This document shows positions 16,250-23,156 of a stretch of DNA of 29,727 nucleotides, in pieces. The stretch's first letter is position 1. Every line of letters starts with the position of its first letter. The position numbers and the translations under genes were made by a program. This DNA is from WVZH01 sp034430425 (GTDB lineage Bacteria > Chloroflexota > Anaerolineae > Anaerolineales > E44-bin32): positions 1 to 29,727 of the forward strand of contig DAOUEK010000050.1 in NCBI GenBank assembly GCA_034430425.1, read 5' to 3'. The notes below the pieces were generated by a model. It searched no databases. It saw nothing but the letters and a program-made list of their open reading frames with translations, and was not told the origin of the DNA.

Positions 16250-17335
16250 ATGACCAAGTTACAAACCAGGCAAAATCTGCGCACGATCGCAGCCATTGCA
16301 TCCAAGGATATTAGTGACGCGCTTAAGAGCAGGGTGATCCTGCTCAACCTGGGCGTGCTGGTCCTACTTCTGCTTCTGATCAAATTCGCTCCCCGGCTGT
16401 GGAAACCGAACCGCCTGGATCTGGCCTATTACGATGCCGGCGATTCCAGTTTGATCGCTGCGCTAACCGATCAGCCGGATATCCGTCTTTTCGAAGCCGA
16501 ATCCCAGGCCGGCTTAATCGAACGGCTGGACGACGGAGATCAGGGGCCGCTGGGAGTGGTCATCCCCGCAGAATACGACTATAAGCTGGAGACAGGAAAC
16601 CCACCAACACTGCGCGGCTTTCTGCTCTGGAATCGACGCAGCACCGCAGACACCGTGAAAGCCAGAGTCGCAGATCGGTTGGAAAGTATCAGCGGAGATC
16701 CCGTACGCATCGAGATCGAGCAACTCGTCGACTACGCACCGGATGCCATGGGCGAGATGCGTATCACCGCCTTGATCGTGGTATATGCCTTGTTCTACGT
16801 CGGGCTGTTCACCACGCCGCATTTGATGATGGAAGAAAAACAGACCAAAACGATGAACTCGCTGCTCGTCTCGCCCGCCAGCGTGCCCCAGGTCGTTGCC
16901 GGTAAAGCGCTGGCCGGCCTATTTTTCGTGTTGGTTACAGCATCGGCCGCGCTGGCCTTCAACTGGACCTTCATCGTCCGTTGGGACATCGCCATACTCG
17001 GACTGCTTGGCGGTGCGCTGCTGGGCGTTTCGCTGGGATTGCTTCTCGGCGTGCTTTTCGAGAACAAACAGCAGCTGAATACCTGGATGATGATCCTGGC
17101 TCAGCCCCTGCTGATTTCTCTATTCCTGTCGGCCATCGATCCTATCTTTCCCCAAATCGTACGCGACCTACTGGCCTGGATTCCAACGGTGGCGCTCTCG
17201 CTCGTATTCCGTTATGCTTTTTCGAGCGGCACCTCCATGGGCCAGATCGCAACTTCATTGGGAATTGTGCTGGGGAGCGCGATGCTGTTACTCATGGGAG
17301 TCGTATGGAAGGTTGTCGCGATGGACCGCGGATGA
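16250..17335 (+). CDS. ABC-2 type permease (third of three paralogues)
   Basis: 361 residues with the same architecture: AAIASKDISDALKSRVIL before helix 1, an extracytoplasmic domain of about 130 residues, five C-terminal helices and the coupling segment MEEKQTKTMNSLLVSPASVP. The coupling region is closest to that of the second permease (both LLVSPAS and GKAL(S/A)GLF), suggesting these two duplicated most recently. ATG start behind GGAGAG. It appears to be the last gene of the exporter operon; no convincing terminator was seen in 17336-17492. Confidence 0.92.
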   Translation: MTKLQTRQNLRTIAAIASKDISDALKSRVILLNLGVLVLLLLLIKFAPRLWKPNRLDLAYYDAGDSSLIAALTDQPDIRLFEAESQAGLIERLDDGDQGPLGVVIPAEYDYKLETGNPPTLRGFLLWNRRSTADTVKARVADRLESISGDPVRIEIEQLVDYAPDAMGEMRITALIVVYALFYVGLFTTPHLMMEEKQTKTMNSLLVSPASVPQVVAGKALAGLFFVLVTASAALAFNWTFIVRWDIAILGLLGGALLGVSLGLLLGVLFENKQQLNTWMMILAQPLLISLFLSAIDPIFPQIVRDLLAWIPTVALSLVFRYAFSSGTSMGQIATSLGIVLGSAMLLLMGVVWKVVAMDRG

Positions 17336-17492
17336 TAGTCGTGAAGTGTGAAAATTCCCTACAACGAGTAGCGCCCAGGCATTTTACCTGAACGCTCTCA
17401 TTATTGGAGACAGACTTGGGTTACTTGCCCGAACCAAACGGAAATCAATATGATCGAATCCGGTCAGGGATTCATTAATACGGTGGTTAAGG

Positions 17493-17669
17493 CTAGCGCT
17501 CGCGCAGCGGTCCGGTCTCTCGGATGCGCCGCACCATACGTTCCACCGGTTCCTTGCCAGGATCAGTCTGCGGACCGAAATGCCAGCGACTTTGCGCTTG
17601 CTTGGTCTTCAAGCGCGCCTTCAAACCGTAGCGCTTCATACCTCGGATCTGCAATATCTCGGAATTCAT
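17493..17669 (-). CDS. small basic protein, 58 residues, unknown function
   Basis: A short frame that is easy to miss. It starts at an ATG (17669) with GGAGGGAGG just upstream and ends at TAG (17493). The protein begins MNSEILQIRGMKRYGLKARL, is strongly basic (over a quarter Arg and Lys) and ends ETGPLRER; the middle has RWHFGPQTDPGKEPVE. Supporting points are the excellent ribosome site and a codon pattern like the neighbours, with no rare-codon runs. No membrane helix, no zinc ligands. It could bind nucleic acid or the ribosome, but I recognise no family. The longer plus-strand frame across the same DNA has no ribosome site and an unlikely composition. Confidence 0.6.
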   Translation of the reverse strand: MNSEILQIRGMKRYGLKARLKTKQAQSRWHFGPQTDPGKEPVERMVRRIRETGPLRER

Positions 17670-17852
17670 CCTGTCAACCTCCCTCCGTGCCGCTTACATG
17701 GGAATCGTTGCCAATAAAGATGCAATTCTCGTGCCAGAGCGAGGGATTTCCAGCGCGACAGCGCCGGTATAAATTCGTATTCTATATAGGAAGACGTTAA
17801 GTGCCCGGAATCGGTTCCAGACAGATTGTCAGGCGAGGGTCAGGCCACAATT

Positions 17853-17882
17853 GGCATCAGGTAAACGAGATGGGTACAATGG
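17853..17882 (+). promoter_or_regulatory. sigma-70-type promoter of the small membrane protein
   Basis: TTGGCA (17853-17858), an 18-base spacer and TACAAT (17877-17882). The predicted transcript begins near 17889, immediately before the GGAGG of the gene, so the in-frame ATG at 17851 cannot be the start. Confidence 0.6.
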
Positions 17883-17901
17883 GATATATCGGAGGCTGGA
17901 C

Positions 17902-18144
17902 ATGCAGGAGGAAAATGCTGTGTCTCAAACAGAACGCCAACATCCCTGGTTTATGTGGCCGTTTGTCGCCGTGTGGCGCCTGGTGGGCTGGATATTGGGA
18001 TTGACCGGTCGTTTACTGGCCATCGTGCTGGGAGTCGTGATGATTATCATCGGTGTACCCCTCAGCATGACCGTTATCGGCGCCATCTTCGGTGTACCAC
18101 TTATCATTCTCGGGGTATTGCTGCTGCTGCGGGGTCTCTTCTAA
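17902..18144 (+). CDS. small two-helix membrane protein
   Basis: 80 residues from the ATG at 17902 (MQEENAVSQTERQHPWFMWP), 6 bases after GGAGG. A GTG at 17920 behind AGGAGG is a second possible start. A polar N-terminus is followed by an aromatic patch (HPWFMWPFVAVWRLVGW) and two tight hydrophobic helices separated by GVPLSMTVIGAIFGVP, a glycine- and proline-marked hairpin. The length and layout match the many unnamed small envelope proteins of bacteria. It runs convergently into the cysteine desulfurase gene, 11 bases apart. Confidence 0.8.
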   Translation: MQEENAVSQTERQHPWFMWPFVAVWRLVGWILGLTGRLLAIVLGVVMIIIGVPLSMTVIGAIFGVPLIILGVLLLLRGLF

Positions 18145-18155
18145 AACAGAAACCG

Positions 18156-19307
18156 TTATCCACCTAACGTGCGAACCGCTTCTACTACGGCCTGCACCGC
18201 CCGGTCGATTTCCGCGGCGTTGTTCATCTTTCCAACGGAAAAGCGCACCGTTCCCATGGCATATTGCATGGGAACATCCATTGCCTGCAGCACACTGGAG
18301 ACGTCCACCCCTTCAGTGTGACATGCCGCGCCTGCGGAAGCCGCCACCCGATCGGCAATCGTCGCCAGCAAGGTGTTGGCTTCGATTCCGCGAAATCCCA
18401 CGCTTAGCGTGTTCGGCAAGCATCGATCGGGATGCCCATGCAAACGTATGGAATCGGGATCGTCAAATCCAGCCCGCAATCCCTGCCGCAGCCGCTGGCG
18501 CAGATCGTGCATGTGCGCTGCATTTATCGCCAGATCGGCGGCGGCGATCTCGGCCGCCTGTCCCAATCCGACGATCTCGAGCACGTTCTCGGTGCCGGGG
18601 CGGCGTCCCGCCTCGTGATCGGCGCCGTGCATGAGCTTCTCCAATTTCACGCCGGAACGGATATACAATGCGCCGACCCCCTTCGGCGCATAGAACTTGT
18701 GGCCGGCCACGCTGAGTAGATCGACCCCCAGCTCGCCGACCCGCACGGGGATTTTGCCCAGCGACTGCGCTGCGTCCGTGTGCAGGAGCACTCCATGCTC
18801 GCGCGCCAGCGTGGCGATTTCTTCGATGGGCTGGATCGTGCCCACCTCGTTATTGGCGTGCATGATGGTGATTAAAACCGTCTCGTCGGTAAGCGCCGCA
18901 GCGACATCGGAGGCTTCGACCCGTCCGTACCCATCGACGGGCAGCACAGTGATGCGAAAGCCCTGAGACTCTACATAGCGGCAGGGTTCCAACACCGCCG
19001 GATGCTCCACGGCCGAGGTGATGATGTGACCGCCGCGCAATTTCAATGCGCTGGCTGCGCCGCGAATGGCCATGTTGTTCGATTCTGTGCCGCCGCTGGT
19101 GAAGATGATCTCACCGGGCTGGCAGCCGAGCAGACCGGCAACCTGACCGCGCGCCTTCTCGACCGCCTGGCGTGCTGCGACTCCGTACGGATGCGCGCTG
19201 GAGGGATTGCCGAAATTCTCAAAAAGATATGGTTCCATCGCCTGCGCCACGCGCGGCTCGATCGGCGTTGTGGCGTTGTAGTCCAGGTAGATCGGCATTT
19301 CGGGCAT
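18156..19307 (-). CDS. cysteine desulfurase / selenocysteine-lyase-like PLP enzyme
   Basis: A 383-residue class-V aminotransferase fold. It removes sulfur from cysteine (or selenium from selenocysteine) as a persulfide for Fe-S or thio-cofactor assembly. Visible residues: SGGTESNN (71-78) for PLP phosphate, His102, the Asp178 of HTDAAQ, the PLP-binding Lys204 in AGHKFYAPKG, and the catalytic Cys329 in SAGAACHTEG. The AACH loop and the N-terminus IYLDYNATTPIEP are close to NifS and to mammalian selenocysteine lyase, and differ from the SSGSACTS loop of IscS. ATG start with GGGAGG about 10 bases upstream. No iscU, sufB or selenium genes are beside it, so the acceptor pathway is unknown. Confidence 0.92.
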   Translation of the reverse strand: MPEMPIYLDYNATTPIEPRVAQAMEPYLFENFGNPSSAHPYGVAARQAVEKARGQVAGLLGCQPGEIIFTSGGTESNNMAIRGAASALKLRGGHIITSAVEHPAVLEPCRYVESQGFRITVLPVDGYGRVEASDVAAALTDETVLITIMHANNEVGTIQPIEEIATLAREHGVLLHTDAAQSLGKIPVRVGELGVDLLSVAGHKFYAPKGVGALYIRSGVKLEKLMHGADHEAGRRPGTENVLEIVGLGQAAEIAAADLAINAAHMHDLRQRLRQGLRAGFDDPDSIRLHGHPDRCLPNTLSVGFRGIEANTLLATIADRVAASAGAACHTEGVDVSSVLQAMDVPMQYAMGTVRFSVGKMNNAAEIDRAVQAVVEAVRTLGG

Positions 19308-19369
19308 GAGGCATCGCCTCCCAGAGAATTTCTACAAATATAGTATCAGATTCGACCTCATCCCCCTTC

Positions 19370-19457
19370 AATCATCCTGAGCGGAGGGCGAAGCCCGCAG
19401 TCGAAGGATCCTTCGACTTCACTCGCTGCTGCGCCACTCGCTCCGCTCAGGATGATT
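19370..19457. repeat. long REP-like inverted repeat
   Basis: Perfect 17-bp arms, AATCATCCTGAGCGGAG (19370-19386) and its complement CTCCGCTCAGGATGATT (19441-19457), enclose a 54-base centre that contains an 18-bp palindrome (19400-19417, core GAAGGATCCTTC). The whole unit can fold into a large hairpin. Similar TCATCCTGAGCG-type repeats are common in intergenic spaces of many bacteria. It lies between the cysteine desulfurase and WD40 genes. Confidence 0.8.
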
Positions 19458-19493
19458 AGAAGAAATAGATGCAAGGAGATGGAAAAGCAAACC

Positions 19494-19522
19494 TTTACAA
19501 CGCACCCCAAATCGGATATTAA
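19494..19522 (+). promoter_or_regulatory. promoter of the WD40 lipoprotein gene
   Basis: TTTACA (19494-19499), a 17-base spacer and TATTAA (19517-19522). This gives a leader of about 80 bases before the ATG at 19612. Confidence 0.55.
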
Positions 19523-19611
19523 ACCAACCTATGCCCCATATTGAGTAGATACATCCCTGCTTCACACCGTCAACTTCAACTTGCTTTCTGTTTCCTGCCA
19601 CGGAGGAAAAC

Positions 19612-21561
19612 ATGCGGTCACACGCTCGTAAGCTCTTGATCACCATCTTTATCTTCGGCCTTCTGGGCTTACTCGCCGCCTGCCAATCCACACAAACCCC
19701 TTCGGCACCACCGCCGAGTCCCACCGCATCTCCCACAGCCACGATCACATCCACGCCGTCCCCTTCGCCCACACCCACGCGCACGCCGATGATGGTCGCG
19801 CCGTCCTACAACGGCTTCACACCGCCCGGCGCGCTGGCGACTCTGGGCAAAGGCTCGGTCAATTGTTTCACCCTCTCTCCGGACGATGAATATCTCGCCG
19901 TCGGTGGTCCTGGTGGCGTGTATTTCTACGACGCAGAAACCCTGGCCGAAATCTGGCGCGACCCCCATCCGGCCTGCAGCCTGGATTTCTCGCCCGATTC
20001 GTTCATGTTGGCGATTGGAACCGATGCAAGCGTGATCGTGCTTAACACGACAAACGGGAATGAGTTGTTTACTTTGCGGGAAGACTTCGTTGACGAAGTC
20101 GAGACCGTAGCTTTCTCGCCAGACGGTTCGACGCTCGCTATTGGAGATTATCAGGGAGAACTAATAAGTATAGTCTCCATCTCGGATATAAATCGTAACC
20201 ACCACATTTTGACCAGCTTCGAATATCCGGAATCTGCTTCTGATATATCGATACAATATTCACCAGATGGAACGCGATTGTTTATTGAAGGTCGGTTTCG
20301 CATTTCCGCCCTGGATTTGACCTCCCTCTCACCAGATAACACACTCGAGGATATTTACATCAATGATAAATGGGATTATTGTTGTGGTGAAGGAGCACTT
20401 GTAAAAATAGCTTCATTCGACATCTCACCAGACGGGAAATCTCTTGCGGTAGGTTGGATAAACGGCATAACTACTCTGCCTTTCACCCTCATTAATATTG
20501 ATGCCAAAGAAATTTGGGGCGAATCAAATTGTTATGAACTCGGTATGTCTGGAGGCGCCTACCATGCATTCTCGCCCGACGGGCATCTAATTGCCGATAG
20601 AGCCGACTCTGGTTATTCAGGAACAATTTTCATTTCAGACGCCCATACATTTGAAACGATATACACGATCCCCGTCGGCGAACTGAGTGAGATAGCCCTT
20701 CATCGGTTTGTAGAAAAAGGTCTTGCATTTTCTGCTAACGGCGATACTCTCATCGCTTTACAGAATTACAGTTTCATCGCCTTTCTTGACACCGAAACTG
20801 GTGAATCACTCCGCATCCTCACCGATCACAACTCGTGGTGTGGAGAGATGGCCTTCTCCCCGGACAGCAGCCAGCTTGCAACCTCATACTTTGCGCAAGG
20901 CATTATCGTTTGGGACGTTGAAAGCGGCGAACCTGCCGAGCCCCCATTATGGACTGACCACTATTCCATCCGCGGTCTTTATTATGCTGAAGATGGCAGT
21001 CTCTACGCCAAAGGAAAAAACCGCGATGATGTATTGGATAAAGCAAATCTTTGGGAATTCAAAGAAGGAGAGTTCATACCCTCATCCTTCTCGATGATAC
21101 CTGTAGCTTATCCCGTTGCAGAATGCAATGATGAAGGACAAATAATTATCAATTATCCGTCGGCAGAAGTAACACAACGCGTGTTGCGTGGTCCTAAATG
21201 TACATGGTCGCCAACCTTGGCTGTTTCACCCGACACTACCCACATCGCTGTTGCAGAGAAAGACCAAGTCAGATATTGGGATCTCGTTTCTGAACAGCAA
21301 GAACAGATTTATACCTATCAGCAAGGATGGGATATTGACAGAATTGCCCTGAGCAATGAATTGCTCACAGTTAGTGGAAAAGAAGACCGGAAATCAGAAG
21401 CTGTTACGGTTATTTGGGATTTGACGACGGGGGAAATCGTTGAGGTACTCAAAGGCCAACGCGAATCGATCCTCGACATGGCCTTCTCTCCGGACGGAAC
21501 CATCCTGGCAACCCGCTCATTCGACGGCACGATCGTTCTCTGGCCGATCGGCGATCAATAA
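19612..21561 (+). CDS. secreted lipoprotein with WD40-type beta-propeller repeats
   Basis: 649 residues. A lipoprotein signal (MRSHARKLLITIFIFGLLGL) ends in the lipobox LAAC, with Cys24 the lipid-bearing residue. A Ser/Thr/Pro linker follows (about 25-62), then nine or so WD40-like blades. Each is marked by a version of FSPDG, such as VAFSPDGSTLAIGD, FDISPDGKSLAVGW, MAFSPDSSQLAT with IIVWDVESGE, and the last, MAFSPDGTILATRSFDGTIV followed by LWPI. It should be anchored outside the membrane as a protein-binding scaffold; the partner is unknown. ATG start with GGAGG 6 bases upstream. The middle of the gene (about 20050-21400) is noticeably more AT-rich than its two ends. Confidence 0.9.
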   Translation: MRSHARKLLITIFIFGLLGLLAACQSTQTPSAPPPSPTASPTATITSTPSPSPTPTRTPMMVAPSYNGFTPPGALATLGKGSVNCFTLSPDDEYLAVGGPGGVYFYDAETLAEIWRDPHPACSLDFSPDSFMLAIGTDASVIVLNTTNGNELFTLREDFVDEVETVAFSPDGSTLAIGDYQGELISIVSISDINRNHHILTSFEYPESASDISIQYSPDGTRLFIEGRFRISALDLTSLSPDNTLEDIYINDKWDYCCGEGALVKIASFDISPDGKSLAVGWINGITTLPFTLINIDAKEIWGESNCYELGMSGGAYHAFSPDGHLIADRADSGYSGTIFISDAHTFETIYTIPVGELSEIALHRFVEKGLAFSANGDTLIALQNYSFIAFLDTETGESLRILTDHNSWCGEMAFSPDSSQLATSYFAQGIIVWDVESGEPAEPPLWTDHYSIRGLYYAEDGSLYAKGKNRDDVLDKANLWEFKEGEFIPSSFSMIPVAYPVAECNDEGQIIINYPSAEVTQRVLRGPKCTWSPTLAVSPDTTHIAVAEKDQVRYWDLVSEQQEQIYTYQQGWDIDRIALSNELLTVSGKEDRKSEAVTVIWDLTTGEIVEVLKGQRESILDMAFSPDGTILATRSFDGTIVLWPIGDQ

Positions 21562-21897
21562 ATCACGCCTCAATTCAACCTCCACACTCATTCTCAACGT
21601 AATGTAGACCCTTAGGGTCTGAAACAAATTGTTTACCAGGTTACAACCGACAATCATCTCATACGTAAAGCCTTGGTCAGTAAAGAAGACAAATATCCAT
21701 CGACTTATGACCTAGACTCGAAAGCGCAGCTCGCTCCGCTCGGGATGAAACACAAGACTCCCTCTCCCCTGTGGGGAGAGGGAATTCTCTTTACTCCCCT
21801 ATGGGGTGAGGCTGTGTGAGGGGGATTCCAGCAATAATCCTCACCCATCCACCCCGATTCCATTTAGAATACATACGACGCCAGGGAGCAGCAAACT
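21562..21897. other. repeat-rich intergenic spacer without a gene
   Basis: No credible coding frame. It holds a small hairpin AGACCC-TTA-GGGTCT (21606-21620), a palindrome AAACAAATTGTTT (21622-21634), a decayed copy of the right arm of the 19370-19457 repeat (CTCCGCTCGGGATGA, 21734-21748), a 10-bp-stem hairpin CCCTCTCCCC-TGT-GGGGAGAGGG (21760-21782) and a weaker relative CCCC-TAT-GGGG (21796-21806). A TAGAAT box at 21865-21870 could serve the downstream exonuclease gene. Confidence 0.65.
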
Positions 21898-23151
21898 GTG
21901 CAAGCCACATTTATGCACCTCGCCGACGTGCACCTCGGCTACAAACAATACGGCAGCGAAGCGCGCTTCAACGATTTCGCCCGCGCCTTCGACGCCGCTG
22001 TCGACGTGGCCCTCGAGCGGCAGGTGGATTTCGTCGTACTCAGCGGCGACCTGTTCCATAAGTCGGCCATCGACCCGCCGACTCTGCTGCAGGCGGTCAA
22101 CCGGCTGGACAAACTCGGCCGGGCCGAGATCCCCGTCGTGGCCGTCACCGGCAATCACGATCGCGCCCGCTACCGCGACCCCTTCCGCCGTTCCTGGCTC
22201 GATTACCTCTCCGAACGCGGCCATCTGATCCTGCTGCGACCCTCCTTCGAGGGTAAGACCATCCAATTCCCCCTCTGGGACGGAACCCAGGGCGGCTGCA
22301 TCGAGATCAAGGGCGTGCGCCTGGTCGGGCTGCCCTATTTGGGATCGGCCATCGATAGCGTGCTGGAGGAAATCCCCGTTGCACTGGAAGCGTTAAGCCC
22401 GGCCGAATACACCCTGCTCATGGGCCACTTCGGCCTGGAGGGCGAAGTACCGGGCATGGCCGGCGGCGTCTCCCACAACGCCATCGCGCCGCTGCACGGA
22501 CACGTCGATTACCTCGCCCTCGGCCACCTGCACAAACCCTTCCAGCGTCAGGACTGGGTCTACAACCCCGGCGCCCTGGAAACCTGCGGCATGGACGAAC
22601 GCGATTGGCAGGGCGGGGTCTACATCATCAGCGTCGACACTGAGCAAAAACCCAAACACCAGGTCGAACACGTGCCCATCCCCCGCCGCCCGTTCTACCG
22701 CTGGACCTTCGAGGTCGACGCCCACACCACGCCCGAAGCCTTGTATTCCGCACTGGAAACCTTCTTGAAAGACCGGAAGCGTAAACAGACCAGCAGCGAC
22801 CGTAAACCCGTGGTGGAACTCAACCTGGAAGGCGTGCTGGCCTTCGACCGCGCCGCTCTGGACATTGGACAATTGCAAACGCTGCTGAAAGAGATCGTCG
22901 ATCCGCTGCTTCCGCGCCTGCGCAACAACACCCGCGCCACCGAATTCGAGATCTCCGTCGAAGACGGCCGCTCGCGCTCGCAGCTCGAACGGCAGGTGAT
23001 CCTCGACCTGATCCAGCGAGACGGCCGCTACCGCGAGCGGGCTGAATTCTGGACCGACCTGATCCAGGAAATCAAGCAATTGACCCTAACGGACCGCCCC
23101 GCGGACGAGATCGTCGAGACCCTGCGCCAACGCACGGCGGACGAGGGCTGA
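21898..23151 (+). CDS. sbcD: DNA repair exonuclease, SbcD/Mre11-like
   Basis: 417 residues with the five phosphoesterase motifs of Mre11/SbcD: DVHLG (Asp10, His12), GDLFH (Asp51), GNHD (Asn86, His87), MGHFG and GHLHK. These bind two metal ions and cut DNA ends or hairpins in complex with the SbcC ATPase. The capping region and a C-terminal part of about 130 residues, which should contact SbcC, follow. GTG start with GGGAG 9 bases upstream; an ATG at 21913 would remove five residues before the first motif. The SbcC gene starts 5 bases after the stop, so the two form an operon. Confidence 0.93.
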   Translation: MQATFMHLADVHLGYKQYGSEARFNDFARAFDAAVDVALERQVDFVVLSGDLFHKSAIDPPTLLQAVNRLDKLGRAEIPVVAVTGNHDRARYRDPFRRSWLDYLSERGHLILLRPSFEGKTIQFPLWDGTQGGCIEIKGVRLVGLPYLGSAIDSVLEEIPVALEALSPAEYTLLMGHFGLEGEVPGMAGGVSHNAIAPLHGHVDYLALGHLHKPFQRQDWVYNPGALETCGMDERDWQGGVYIISVDTEQKPKHQVEHVPIPRRPFYRWTFEVDAHTTPEALYSALETFLKDRKRKQTSSDRKPVVELNLEGVLAFDRAALDIGQLQTLLKEIVDPLLPRLRNNTRATEFEISVEDGRSRSQLERQVILDLIQRDGRYRERAEFWTDLIQEIKQLTLTDRPADEIVETLRQRTADEG

Positions 23152-23156
23152 GCGAC

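Noticed and set aside
17450..17800. 116-residue plus-strand frame
   Set aside because: No ribosome site, composition unlike a folded protein, and it overlaps the better-supported 58-residue minus-strand gene.
21759..21806. Two C/G-rich hairpins considered as CRISPR repeats
   Set aside because: Only two dissimilar copies, no regular spacers and no cas genes in the window.
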